Origin: Clostridiaceae bacterium
GTDB lineage: Bacteria > Bacillota > Clostridia > Lachnospirales > Lachnospiraceae
DNA: 64,000 bases
Reading direction: 5' to 3'
Assembly (NCBI GenBank): GCA_902362865.1
Contig: CABIYE010000006.1
Location: 49,317-113,316 of the forward strand
Positions 16,708 through 25,160 of the stretch are shown here, piece by piece (the first letter of the stretch is position 1; every line of letters starts with the position of its first letter). The notes beneath the pieces were generated by a model that had not been told where the DNA came from, made no database searches, and saw only the letters and a program-made list of their open reading frames with translations. Made by a program: the position numbers and the translations under genes.

Positions 16708-19700
16708 TTACTGCAGGTGAATCTGATTTTCTACAAAGGCGTTATGACTGTACCATCCATAATTTTTCTTATCGTTGAAAAACTCTACTTCCGTCCCTTC
16801 CGGCCTTTCCTTCAGATTCACCTCTGCATATTTGCTGAAAACACCTTCTTCTTCCCCTGCCGTATCTTCTCTAAGCGTTACATTCTCTCCATTTCCTTTT
16901 ACCCATCCGGGGCCATATCTGCTCACACACAGCTCTTCTACTTTATACTGCCCGCTAAGCGGAATGTCTTTAAATGTATAGGATAAGGATACCACCCCAT
17001 CCTTCTGATGTTCCTGCACATACTCCCGCGTAAATTCATAAGTATGGTAGAAAGTGCAGTGCTCTCCGTCCGCCCCGTCTCCTGATACCCGGATAACGAA
17101 AGTTGGATTCCCGTGCGCCCACCAGATATCTTCCTCGCCGGATTTTATGGTTTTCGTAACAGTCAAATCCCCTGCCTCAAGCCTGTTGGTTATGATTGCA
17201 TATTTCCCGCCGCTGCGGTTCTCGTATTGAACAAAAGTCCGATACCAGTCTACCGGCTCTTCCTCAACCGTATATTCATGTTCCTTTCCCTGACTATCAT
17301 ATACAGACAGATTATTGAATCCGAATTTCCATCCTGTCTTTTCTGAAACTTCTGCACTGTCCGCCTTTTTTCCATCGCAATACAAATTTATCACAACCTT
17401 GGAAGGACGCTTTGATGAGCCGCCGTCATCCCACATTTTCTCTCCTATCACAGACGTATAAGAATTCGTAAAAGAAACTGCTGCATCCACAGCGGATATC
17501 TGCAGATAATTATTTCGATTCTCCAGTAAAGATCCATCTGAAGCAGTCGCAGATGCCGGAACTTCGGAATTCTTCTCCAGGGTCATGATCTCCTTTTTCT
17601 GCCCCATCGAAACACATTTTTCCTCCGGGCTTATGATCTTCCCCTCTTTATCTGTTTCATAAATATAATACGTTCCGGGCTTCATATCGTTGATAATCGT
17701 CCTTCCCACGGTTTCTCCCGCTTTCACCGTCACGCTGGCTGTTTTAACTGCATCTTTCACAGCATAGCTCTGCCTGGTGTCCGCACAGGAAAAATAAAAT
17801 GTCTGATCCTTTTTAAAATCAGAACCTTCCAGTTTCTTTTCAATAGAAATCGAAGGATTCTGCCTGCTGAAAACAAGATTCGGAACCTCTGTCGCTACTT
17901 CCAGCACCTGATTTTCATTTGCGGAAGAAATATACGTAAATTTCTGCTTCTGATTCGTCTGTATATTTTTCTTATTTCCTGCCGTTGAATCGTCATATCC
18001 CATGTAAGTAACCGGAAAAGAAAACGTATGCCCCTCCGCGTCATAAGAACCATTCGTCATCTCTTTTACATACCAATAGACCGTCTTTGTCTTTCGCACA
18101 TATACATGAGTAACCTGCGGATGATCCGCTACCTCGCGGTAGACATTTTCCGGAACGCCCTTTACCAGCGCCGCATCTTCCTTCTCCAGCACAGACCAGG
18201 AAGAATCCAGTTTCTTTTCATCCAATGAAACCTCATCTGACAACTGATCCATATAGAATCCATCTTTTCCGTATATGGCCTCTTCATATTCCTCTTGTAT
18301 ACGTTCCTCCACTGCCTCCATCAGCTCGTTAAATTGATTTGTCGTCCGGGCAAATGTAGCAGCTCCGGAAGAATCTACCTGATTCATCCTGTCCGTCACC
18401 GTCTGATCCTGCTGGTTAATGCAAACGCCGCAGGCGTAAATCCTCACCCCGTCCAATCCTTTCAGCTCTTTTATCTGATTCTGCCCGTTAATCGCCGGAT
18501 TATGAATATCGGATGCTTTTCCGGCAAATCCCTGCGGCATACCATCTGTCAGGAATATAAGCAGCGTATCCTTTTCCTTCTCCAAATTATTCCGCTGCTT
18601 CAGATAAACCAGCGCCTGATTAAACGCCGCAGACCAGTTCGTTCCATTGTAGGTAAACGGATTCTGTATCTGTTCCAGAATAACGCCAAACTTACTCTCC
18701 GGCTGAAATCCATAGGTTCCTACTCCCGCTTTCGTTGATATCTGCGGTGAATAGGTATCAACAATCAGTCCGTTATTACTTCCATTGGCAGACAAATTGC
18801 GCCAGCTTCCATTCTGTGGCACATCGCCCCAGAAAGGGATGTATGCAATCTGATTGTTCTTATTTAGATTCTTCATATTCTCCGTCAGTTTTTTCATAAA
18901 ATCCTGAGACTTAGAAAGCCTGTCATTCTTCTCGCACTCCGTGTCAATCGTACTCAAATACTGCTTACCATGATATGTTACAATTTTACTGATATCTAAA
19001 AAATAGTAATACTCATCCGCAAAATGAAGCTCTCCATTTTCATCGCAATATTTCTTTGCCCGTATGACTCTTCGTCCGGCTGCCAGATAGCCAAGCGCTT
19101 CCTCTCGGCTGCTCAGTAACCGATAATGGTGATAATCCGTGCCGGAAATGTTATACAGATTATTGCCATGTATAAAAGTTGATTTCGTATTTCCGGAAGT
19201 CGCGTCATCCGCAGCCAGCAGATAATAATGTGCGTCCACCTGGCACGGCGAATTATATGCCATTTCCCCATTATGAATGTAACCTCCGTTAAATCCCTCT
19301 CCTGTATAATTTAAATTTCCCACGTAATTACGGTTTTCCACGATCTCATCTACCATCTCGTCCGCTGCTTCCGTCCATCCATAAGGATTTCTTATGGGAT
19401 AATACTCCGAACTTTGATAAGCTGAAGCACTCAATCCTTCATACTCCAATTGTATGCGAAATCCATAGTTGGAATCCATAGAGCCGGATTTGTCCTGAAG
19501 TAGAATGATATTCATATCCTTCGTTCCTGTGACCAAACCTGAATTAGACGCATACTGCAGTGTAATTTCCCCATCTCCCGTATCCTGATTCGTCCATTCC
19601 GCCCGTTTTCTGATATGAACCGCCAAATCTGTCCGGCGCGTAATTTCCCTTGCCCGAAAGACATTTTCCTCCGCAAAGCCGAAATACCGGTCTGCTGTCT

Positions 19701-19914
19701 CCGCCTCTTCATACAAAGGAGCAATCCCCGAAAAATCATAGTCCTCCCCATTTTCCGGCGAACCGTAAGAAACCGTTTCCTCAGCTTCGGCCATCTCTTC
19801 TGTTTCCACTGCCTCCGTTTCCTCGGCTTCGACCGGAACATCCCAGGTAAACAGCAGCATAACAGCCGCCATCACAAGCGCCGGGAAACGCCTTTTTCTT
19901 CTAAATAGATTCAT
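16708..19914 (-). CDS. Secreted vWA-domain protein with Cna-B-like repeats
   Basis: A 1068-residue surface adhesin-type protein. A Sec signal (positive RRKRR, hydrophobic core, VEA cleavage near residue 30) precedes an acidic stretch. A von Willebrand A domain follows, with MIDAS motif DKSGS (141-145) and later LTDGMP. The C-terminal half has beta-sandwich modules resembling Cna-B (GEKMWDDGG, VEEEPVDWY, VTKTI). No LPXTG or C-terminal membrane anchor is visible, so retention at the surface is unexplained. The ATG at 19912-19914 lies inside the end of the preceding gene with GGAGG six bases upstream. The frame remains open to 20013, but that extension overlaps coding sequence. It is the last gene of the SipW cluster and may be a fibre tip or adhesin; that role is inferred. 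Confidence 0.85.
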   Translation of the reverse strand: MNLFRRKRRFPALVMAAVMLLFTWDVPVEAEETEAVETEEMAEAEETVSYGSPENGEDYDFSGIAPLYEEAETADRYFGFAEENVFRAREITRRTDLAVHIRKRAEWTNQDTGDGEITLQYASNSGLVTGTKDMNIILLQDKSGSMDSNYGFRIQLEYEGLSASAYQSSEYYPIRNPYGWTEAADEMVDEIVENRNYVGNLNYTGEGFNGGYIHNGEMAYNSPCQVDAHYYLLAADDATSGNTKSTFIHGNNLYNISGTDYHHYRLLSSREEALGYLAAGRRVIRAKKYCDENGELHFADEYYYFLDISKIVTYHGKQYLSTIDTECEKNDRLSKSQDFMKKLTENMKNLNKNNQIAYIPFWGDVPQNGSWRNLSANGSNNGLIVDTYSPQISTKAGVGTYGFQPESKFGVILEQIQNPFTYNGTNWSAAFNQALVYLKQRNNLEKEKDTLLIFLTDGMPQGFAGKASDIHNPAINGQNQIKELKGLDGVRIYACGVCINQQDQTVTDRMNQVDSSGAATFARTTNQFNELMEAVEERIQEEYEEAIYGKDGFYMDQLSDEVSLDEKKLDSSWSVLEKEDAALVKGVPENVYREVADHPQVTHVYVRKTKTVYWYVKEMTNGSYDAEGHTFSFPVTYMGYDDSTAGNKKNIQTNQKQKFTYISSANENQVLEVATEVPNLVFSRQNPSISIEKKLEGSDFKKDQTFYFSCADTRQSYAVKDAVKTASVTVKAGETVGRTIINDMKPGTYYIYETDKEGKIISPEEKCVSMGQKKEIMTLEKNSEVPASATASDGSLLENRNNYLQISAVDAAVSFTNSYTSVIGEKMWDDGGSSKRPSKVVINLYCDGKKADSAEVSEKTGWKFGFNNLSVYDSQGKEHEYTVEEEPVDWYRTFVQYENRSGGKYAIITNRLEAGDLTVTKTIKSGEEDIWWAHGNPTFVIRVSGDGADGEHCTFYHTYEFTREYVQEHQKDGVVSLSYTFKDIPLSGQYKVEELCVSRYGPGWVKGNGENVTLREDTAGEEEGVFSKYAEVNLKERPEGTEVEFFNDKKNYGWYSHNAFVENQIHLQ

Positions 19915-20461
19915 AAGCTTCCTCCACTTCTTTTTTCGTACCTTTAATCTCTGCAAAAGCATCTTCCGCATTTTTAAATCCTTCTGCCTGCACAGACTCA
20001 AACAGCACGTCAATCGAGAAATCCTTCAACTCTTCCGGGATTTCTTCATTTGTTATAATATGGGTAAAAATAGGTTCTGTTTTTTTCGATGTCTCCAATA
20101 TCCGGTCATAATATAGCCAGCCATCCTTATTTTTAATCCACAGCCCTTCACCGGTATTACCTTCATTCACATAGGTCAGAAACGACTGAACTCTGCTATC
20201 CGACAACAGAACTTTCGCTCTCACATAACAATTGGTTTTCCCTGTATTCACCGCTCTTGGTTCTTTCACGGTTTTCTCCCCGGGAGACGGAGGATCAAAC
20301 GGTTCTTCCGGCACAATCGTATTTTCGCCGATAGTAACCTGGTTCGCCAATGCCGCCTGATGTGTAAAATACGCATAAATGGAATGCACTCCTACAATAC
20401 TTACAGATAAAACTGCCATATCCAAAAGAAACAACCGCGCTTTTCTATATCTTTTCTTCAT
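19901..20461 (-). CDS. Camelysin/TasA-like protein with SipW-type signal
   Basis: A 186-residue exported protein. It starts with a basic segment and hydrophobic helix ending IYAYFTHQAALANQVTIG, the AYFT...N-x-x-T-x-G pattern of SipW-dependent secretion signals. The mature part has NCYVRAKVLLSDS and an LYYDRIL segment that recur in TasA/camelysin-type cluster proteins. It follows the signal peptidase with a 17-base overlap and overlaps the start of the vWA gene, so the three are likely coupled. A minor fibre subunit or anchor is plausible. Confidence 0.78.
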   Translation of the reverse strand: MKKRYRKARLFLLDMAVLSVSIVGVHSIYAYFTHQAALANQVTIGENTIVPEEPFDPPSPGEKTVKEPRAVNTGKTNCYVRAKVLLSDSRVQSFLTYVNEGNTGEGLWIKNKDGWLYYDRILETSKKTEPIFTHIITNEEIPEELKDFSIDVLFESVQAEGFKNAEDAFAEIKGTKKEVEEAYESI

Positions 20462-20957
20462 TTTCTTTTTTCTTCCTCCTGTTATTTTGTTTCCCGCCTG
20501 TACTTTCTAAAATTTCCACAAGGAAAACACCTGCCAGCAAAAACAGCATCACTGCTCTCCCCCGTCCCGTCCGACAGAATCTGCTGAAATATCCCAGCCC
20601 CGGAATGCAAAAGAGCGTTTTTCCCTCAAAATTCCTCTCCGTTGTCGTAATTCCATCAGACAGTTCATTTGCATCACCCTTGGTCTCCAATCCTTCTTCT
20701 GTCACCGCAATTACCCGATGCGTTACCAGATTCCCTCCCTGCACATGGAAGGCAATAATATCGCCGGTACAGATATCTTCATAATCGGCTCTCCTGTACA
20801 CAAAACAAAGGCTTCCTGTCCTGATTACGGGCTCCATAGAGCCGGACAGCACTACATAGGGTCTTATGCCTGCCAGCAGCAATATGGCAAACAGCAAAAT
20901 ACTGATTCCCACCGTACAGACCGCCATATTAATGGCTATAACGATGATTCGTTTCAT
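20445..20957 (-). CDS. sipW: Signal peptidase I, SipW (ER) type
   Basis: A membrane peptidase that processes TasA/camelysin-like exported proteins. The 170 residues have an N-terminal membrane helix, the catalytic serine motif SGSMEP, the THRV motif whose histidine replaces the lysine of ordinary bacterial signal peptidases, and the KGDAN motif. A second hydrophobic helix lies near residues 135-150, with a basic tail. It is surrounded by three proteins with matching signals. The start lies inside the preceding gene's end, consistent with coupling. Confidence 0.88.
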   Translation of the reverse strand: MKRIIVIAINMAVCTVGISILLFAILLLAGIRPYVVLSGSMEPVIRTGSLCFVYRRADYEDICTGDIIAFHVQGGNLVTHRVIAVTEEGLETKGDANELSDGITTTERNFEGKTLFCIPGLGYFSRFCRTGRGRAVMLFLLAGVFLVEILESTGGKQNNRRKKKENEEKI

Positions 20958-22080
20958 TGCTTTTCTTCCTCTTCATGATAATTACAATCAGCCCCAAAGA
21001 AACGCCTGCCGCTGCCAGAAAAATTCCAATCCTTTGAAAATCGCCGGTCCGGACGGACGGCAGGCCTGAGTCTTTCGGATTTGTCGTAAAAATCCATTTT
21101 ACCTGGCCTTCTTCCGCAGAATATCGATTATCTAATTCCTTTGGCACAGTCACTGTAAAACTTAATTTTCCCTGCCCTGACTTTGGGATTTTTGCAAGAA
21201 GCCTGTTCTCCGACAAGGATTCTGCCTTCAGCGGTCCCTTATAAAGCATCTTTTCATTTCCATCTGTTTCTACCGTAATAAAAAGCTCCACTTCCTCCGT
21301 CAGCTCCTGCTTTTCAGATACTTCACTCCGAAAATATAGTTCCATCTCCTTCTCACTGTTGTTACGGAGTTCTGCACTGTCACTATACACATCTCCGGGC
21401 ATGAGAACCGGGAAGTTCTCAAAAAAATCCTCTTCATTAATGAAAAGCGAATCACTCTCTCCCCGGTACTCAACCTGAAATATCCTGCCCGTTCCGGGAG
21501 TGTAGGAAGTAATCTGATAGGGACCCTGCTTTTCACACTTCAGAATTTCTACCTGTCCCCACGGCATACCGGAAGAAAAATCCGGAGTAAAATTCTGGCT
21601 CTGTATTGCATCCACAGATATATCCAGATGGAACGCACTTCCCTCCGCCTCTTGTGGAAAATTCGCCGGAATCTGAATTCCTTTGAACAAATCCGTGCTT
21701 TCCCCTGTTTTCAATATATCCGTGTAGTAATAATACCCATCGCTTTTCTTTACCCAGCTTCCGCCGAGCCCATAAATATGACGCTCAAGGTCAACTGCAA
21801 GATCCCGAAATCCGATACTTGCCCTCACATAACAGTCACTGCCACGATTATGTATCCGCGGAATCTTCGATACGTCGGCTCCGGGAAGCAGCAGCGGATT
21901 ATCCTGCCACTTGGCTTCCTTCCCATTTTTTATCTGATGCTCCTCCAGCTCAATATCTATGATTCCGGTAGAAATATGGTTGCTGACAGCTGCCTCATTT
22001 CCTGCGGATACGGCCATATAGCCGCCGCACACCAGAATCAAAAATCCCAGCGCAATCATCCATTTCCTTTTTCTTTTCAC
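20929..22080 (-). CDS. TasA-like surface protein with C-terminal wall-anchor-like tail
   Basis: A 383-residue exported protein. Starting at GTG 22080 (AAGGAGG six to seven bases upstream) gives a neat signal region: basic KRKRKW, a hydrophobic stretch to VSAGNEAAVSNHISTG, then the mature part. The frame is open to 22191, but that extension has no ribosome binding site and overlaps the previous gene. The middle resembles TasA-type beta-sandwich domains (GSDCYVRASIGF). The C-terminus reads LPSVRTGD, hydrophobic helix, KRKK, which looks like a variant sortase signal, though the expected LPXTG proline/threonine spacing is not met. It may link the fibre to the wall. Confidence 0.75.
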   Translation of the reverse strand: MKRKRKWMIALGFLILVCGGYMAVSAGNEAAVSNHISTGIIDIELEEHQIKNGKEAKWQDNPLLLPGADVSKIPRIHNRGSDCYVRASIGFRDLAVDLERHIYGLGGSWVKKSDGYYYYTDILKTGESTDLFKGIQIPANFPQEAEGSAFHLDISVDAIQSQNFTPDFSSGMPWGQVEILKCEKQGPYQITSYTPGTGRIFQVEYRGESDSLFINEEDFFENFPVLMPGDVYSDSAELRNNSEKEMELYFRSEVSEKQELTEEVELFITVETDGNEKMLYKGPLKAESLSENRLLAKIPKSGQGKLSFTVTVPKELDNRYSAEEGQVKWIFTTNPKDSGLPSVRTGDFQRIGIFLAAAGVSLGLIVIIMKRKKSNETNHRYSH

Positions 22081-22166
22081 AATTCTCCTCCTTACCGCTT
22101 CGTCTGTATTTTCTCTTTCTATCTGCCGCCTTTTGTTCTCTCTGTTTTTTATCTCACTTTTTCTTC

Positions 22167-22796
22167 CTATCCGGCTTGCAATATGGACCACACATCAAGG
22201 GGCGCTGTCTTTCCGCCACCAAGATCTGTCGTCTGAATTCCATATGCGCTCACTCCTATATCACAGGCTCCCATCTCGAGTTCCTGCCCTTCTACCGCAT
22301 TTACAAATGTCACGCTGTCAAATACCGCTTCCGTCACTGCGTCCTTCACAAGCTCCGTGCATTCCTGCTCTGTACCATACGCATACAGATGGGTCACCGT
22401 CCCCGCTTTTTCATCCTTTTCAGGTTCCAGAATCTCCATCCAGCCTTCATTCACCTCATACTGATACAGTTCCGTCTCCTTCGCTTCATTCCGCGATCCA
22501 TCTGCATTCACTGTCACAATTTTTTTACAGGGAACCGCTATCTTTACAAAAACAAACTCCGGATTCACCCCATTATTCTTAATCCGCGGATCTTTGGAAA
22601 TATTTTTCATTGGCGTAATGTCTTTCGCTTCATCCGGATTCCAGTTCGGTTCCTGAATCTCCAGAGAAATCTTTCCCACCGTAAATGTATTGGATACGCT
22701 CTCTTCGTCCGTAAAATACGCCATAATACCGCCTGCTGCCATTACACAGACTATTGCTGCTGTCAAAATAATTATTTTTATCCTTTTCTTCTTCAT
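22167..22796 (-). CDS. TasA/camelysin-like fibre subunit, SipW-type signal
   Basis: A 209-residue exported protein, first gene of the cluster. The chosen ATG at 22796 has AAGGAG eight to nine bases upstream; 13 further in-frame codons lie upstream. After KKKRIK and a hydrophobic core comes GGIMAYFTDEESVSNTFTVGKISLEI, here broken by family consensus into the signal end AYFTD and the start of the mature TasA-like fold N-x-F-T-V-G. The mature protein has KNISKDPRIKN and FVKIAVP as in camelysin-type proteins. As the promoter-proximal member it is the likely major fibre subunit. No metalloprotease HExxH motif is seen. Confidence 0.82.
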   Translation of the reverse strand: MKKKRIKIIILTAAIVCVMAAGGIMAYFTDEESVSNTFTVGKISLEIQEPNWNPDEAKDITPMKNISKDPRIKNNGVNPEFVFVKIAVPCKKIVTVNADGSRNEAKETELYQYEVNEGWMEILEPEKDEKAGTVTHLYAYGTEQECTELVKDAVTEAVFDSVTFVNAVEGQELEMGACDIGVSAYGIQTTDLGGGKTAPLDVWSILQAG

Positions 22797-23027
22797 TCGC
22801 TTTTTCTCCTTTTCTAAATCATCTGGAGACAGCATTTCGATAAAATATAAATACAGATAAAGCCTATTACAAACATTTGTGATACTTTTTTTGTTGTGAA
22901 CTAATGATACATTTTCTTCCCTCCTCTACATTCTGTCACTGAAATAAATTGATGTGAAATATTGGCGAAACGCCGATTTAACTTAAGAACACTTTCTGCA
23001 AGAAACAGAAATGAATAAGTTGTACTT
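22797..23027 (-). promoter_or_regulatory. Long leader of the SipW/TasA operon
   Basis: About 220 untranslated bases lie between the predicted start and the first gene. They contain a GGCG-TTT-CGCC hairpin near 22967-22977 and a strong GAGGAGG followed by a three-codon ORF (Met-Tyr-His-stop) near 22905-22925. No known riboswitch was recognised; c-di-GMP riboswitch landmarks were looked for and not seen. Confidence 0.35.
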
Positions 23028-23056
23028 AACATAACACATTTTTGTTATGTTGACAA
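23028..23056 (-). promoter_or_regulatory. Promoter with overlapping inverted repeat, SipW/TasA operon
   Basis: On the minus strand TTGTCA (23051-23056) and TATGTT (23028-23033) are 17 bases apart. The perfect 9-base inverted repeat AACATAACA (23028-23036) / TGTTATGTT (23043-23051) fills the space from -35 to -10. The placement suggests a repressor operator for surface-fibre expression; the binding protein is unknown. Confidence 0.65.
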
Positions 23057-23084
23057 GTGTTTTTTTAATTATGTCTATTAAAAA

Positions 23085-23107
23085 AGGAAGTGCCCACATG
23101 CACTCCC
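23085..23107 (-). terminator. Terminator after the Nif11-like gene
   Basis: On the minus strand GGAGTGC and GCACTTCC form a stem around ATGTGG, followed by TTTTTT, eleven bases after the stop codon at 23118. Confidence 0.75.
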
Positions 23108-23117
23108 CGTCCGTCAC

Positions 23118-23408
23118 TTAGGAATTTTCAATACTGGCAAAAAACAATTCATAAAAATCATCCTCTCCGGAAAGCATAGGCGAATTTTCACCGCCGCCAT
23201 TCGTACTCCGCTTCATAGCCGCATGAAATTCTTCTCCTGCACAGATTAATTCCATCTCATACAGCTCATATCCCAATTCCCTGCACACCCGGCAAAAAGC
23301 CGACACCGGGTCCTTTTCTTTTCTGGTTGCGAGAAGCTTCTCCCTTACTTCCTGATCCTGCAGCGCTTTCCCCTGCAATTCATCCAGCATTCCTACAATA
23401 TCTGCCAT
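23118..23408 (-). CDS. Small Nif11-like leader peptide family protein
   Basis: A 96-residue acidic cytoplasmic protein with no membrane segment. The pattern resembles the Nif11 domain known from nitrogen-fixation clusters and from RiPP precursor leaders: a helical start, D-x-x-x-R-E-K-L-L, then F-C-x-V-C-x-E-L-G-Y-E-L-Y-E-x-E-L. The last 35 residues begin with NGGGENSP and are rich in acidic and aromatic residues. No RiPP-modifying enzyme, protease or exporter is adjacent. It follows nth by 52 bases with AAGGAGG before the ATG, and a terminator follows. It could be a RiPP precursor whose enzymes lie elsewhere, or a conserved non-peptide-precursor family; the assignment is tentative. Confidence 0.6.
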   Translation of the reverse strand: MADIVGMLDELQGKALQDQEVREKLLATRKEKDPVSAFCRVCRELGYELYEMELICAGEEFHAAMKRSTNGGGENSPMLSGEDDFYELFFASIENS

Positions 23409-23459
23409 AGCCGCCTCCTTACTTTTTTGTCTTCCTGTAAGTTTTCTGGGTTCATCTCT

Positions 23460-24107
23460 TTATATCCTCTTCTGGCATATATCAGCAAGGCAGCACCTGT
23501 CACAATATGGCTTCGTCCTTGCCGTACACACATCTCTTCCATGATAGACCAGCCGGTGGCAGAAATCACTGCCCTCCTCCGGCGGAATGATTTTCCACAA
23601 CTCCATCTCCACCTTCTTCGGATCTTTAATCCCATCCACAAGCCCTATACGGTTTACCAGTCTGATACAATGTGTATCTGTTACGATTGCAGGCTTCCCG
23701 AACACATCCCCCATAATCAGGTTCGCACTCTTTCTCCCCACGCCCGGAAGTTTCAAAAGAGCCTGAAAATCCTCCGGTATCTTTCCTCCATACTCATCCC
23801 GCAGCATTTTCATACAGCCGTTTATATCCCTTGCCTTGCTCTTTCCCAGACCGCAGGGACGCACAATTGCTTCGATATCGTCCACATCAGCCTCCGCCAG
23901 GGCTTCCACGCTGGGGTACTTCTCATAGAGCCCTTCCACCACCACATTCACTCTGGCATCGGTACACTGAGCCGCCAGCCGGACACTAACCAGAAGCTTC
24001 CACGCCTGATCATAATCCAGCGTGCATCCCGCATCCGGATACTCTTTTTTGAGTCTCGCAATCACTTCAAGCGCAAGCTCCTGCTTCTCTCTTACCTCTG
24101 CTTCCAT
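23460..24107 (-). CDS. nth: Endonuclease III (DNA glycosylase/AP lyase)
   Basis: Excises oxidised pyrimidines and nicks AP sites in base-excision repair. The 215 residues have the helix-hairpin-helix LPGVGRKSAN, the catalytic Lys region just before it and the conserved Asp in VTDTHCIRL. A C-terminal four-cysteine Fe-S loop is present. That loop reads C-x7-C-x2-C-x5-C rather than the usual C-x6-C-x2-C-x5-C, an unusual one-residue insertion (CTARTKPYC). It lies 15 bases after yitT and upstream of the small Nif11-like gene, probably one transcription unit. Confidence 0.94.
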   Translation of the reverse strand: MEAEVREKQELALEVIARLKKEYPDAGCTLDYDQAWKLLVSVRLAAQCTDARVNVVVEGLYEKYPSVEALAEADVDDIEAIVRPCGLGKSKARDINGCMKMLRDEYGGKIPEDFQALLKLPGVGRKSANLIMGDVFGKPAIVTDTHCIRLVNRIGLVDGIKDPKKVEMELWKIIPPEEGSDFCHRLVYHGRDVCTARTKPYCDRCCLADICQKRI

Positions 24108-24122
24108 TTTTCTCCTCCTGCT

Positions 24123-24983
24123 CTACTCATTTGGCTTATAATAGAATTTTCCATCCAGTTTCTCTGTCTTCAATACATTTACAAAAGCATGTTCATCTGC
24201 TTCTTTGACCGCGCGGATTACCATTTTGCTCTCCGCACCGGACACTACCGAATACACAACCTTTTTTTCCTTTCCCTCGTAGGAGCCTTCTCCTTCCATA
24301 ATTGTCGCCCCATGATTACTGGTTCTGGCAATCGCCCTGTAAACATCTTTTGCATTGTCCGTGACAACAAACAACGTCACCTGCTGGTACTTCCTGTAAA
24401 GCACGTGCAGCACCTGTGTAGAAGTATACTGGAAAATAATGGAATAAAGCGCCTTGTCCCAGCCAAACAGGATACCCGCCGCAGCCAGAATGACTACGTT
24501 CAGCCCCAATACCATGTTCCAGGAGTCTATCCCCTTCTTGTCAGACAGAAAGATTGCGATAAAATCCGTTCCCCCTGTAGTCGCATTTACCATAAGACAG
24601 AGACTGATTACAGCGCCATTAATCAGGCCGCCGAAAATGCTGATCAGCAGGGTATCATACGTAATCACATACCCGGGAATGAAGTCTGTCAGCACACTGG
24701 TCAATACAATCATCAGACAGGAATACATGGTGAATTTCTTCCCGATAAACCGAAAACCTATGTACACCGGAAATGCATTCAGCGCTACATTAATCAGCGT
24801 ATAGGGAAGTTCTACATGAAAAAACATCTCCGCCACACGCTGGATTAACAGCGTAATGCCAGTCGCCCCTCCCGGATAAAGTCCTCCGGTCCTGACAAAG
24901 GATTTGATATTCAGCGCCATAATAACGGATGCCAGACAGACTACGATGATTCTTTTTACATCTTCTTTTGGATTAAACTTCAT
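24123..24983 (-). CDS. YitT family membrane protein, second paralogue
   Basis: A 286-residue membrane protein with five to six hydrophobic helices and a C-terminal DUF2179-type soluble domain (FVVTDNAKDVYRAI, HAFVNVLKTEKL). It contains GLYPGGATGITLL and NATTGGTDFIAI, matching the glycine-rich motifs of the copy at 3099-3989, but the rest has diverged. The ATG has AAAGGTGG six bases upstream. It is the first gene of a likely yitT-nth-Nif11-like unit. The substrate is unknown. Confidence 0.9.
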   Translation of the reverse strand: MKFNPKEDVKRIIVVCLASVIMALNIKSFVRTGGLYPGGATGITLLIQRVAEMFFHVELPYTLINVALNAFPVYIGFRFIGKKFTMYSCLMIVLTSVLTDFIPGYVITYDTLLISIFGGLINGAVISLCLMVNATTGGTDFIAIFLSDKKGIDSWNMVLGLNVVILAAAGILFGWDKALYSIIFQYTSTQVLHVLYRKYQQVTLFVVTDNAKDVYRAIARTSNHGATIMEGEGSYEGKEKKVVYSVVSGAESKMVIRAVKEADEHAFVNVLKTEKLDGKFYYKPNE

Positions 24984-25024
24984 GACTTACCACCTTTTAA
25001 AATTTTTTTCTATCCCCGTCAGAT

Positions 25025-25033
25025 ATTATAACA
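25025..25033 (-). promoter_or_regulatory. Extended -10 promoter of yitT-nth
   Basis: On the minus strand TGTTATAAT gives a perfect TATAAT (25025-25030) with TGn extension, about 40 bases before the yitT start. The -35 is weak. Confidence 0.45.
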
Positions 25034-25084
25034 CCATTTGACAATTATTGCTCTTGTTTTTCTCAATATTTCCATGTACCAGAA

Positions 25085-25128
25085 AAAATCCCTGTCCTTA
25101 TCGGAAAACCTCCGGCAAAGACAGGGAC
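25085..25128 (-). terminator. Terminator after the NCS2 permease gene
   Basis: GTCCCTGTC and GACAGGGA arms (25090-25096 with 25120-25126) enclose a second CCGGAGG/CCGA helix and are followed by a T-run on the minus strand. Confidence 0.8.
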
Positions 25129-25160
25129 TTCATTCATTTCTATTGTTTTGAGTTTCCTTT

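Noticed and set aside
22797..23021. Possible c-di-GMP riboswitch ahead of the fibre operon
   Set aside because: The expected GCAAA/GGGACGCAAAG-type landmarks are absent.
23427..24848. A 473-codon open frame on the plus strand over nth and yitT
   Set aside because: It is antisense to two well-supported genes, has no ribosome binding site and its product has no recognisable domain; it is a shadow frame.
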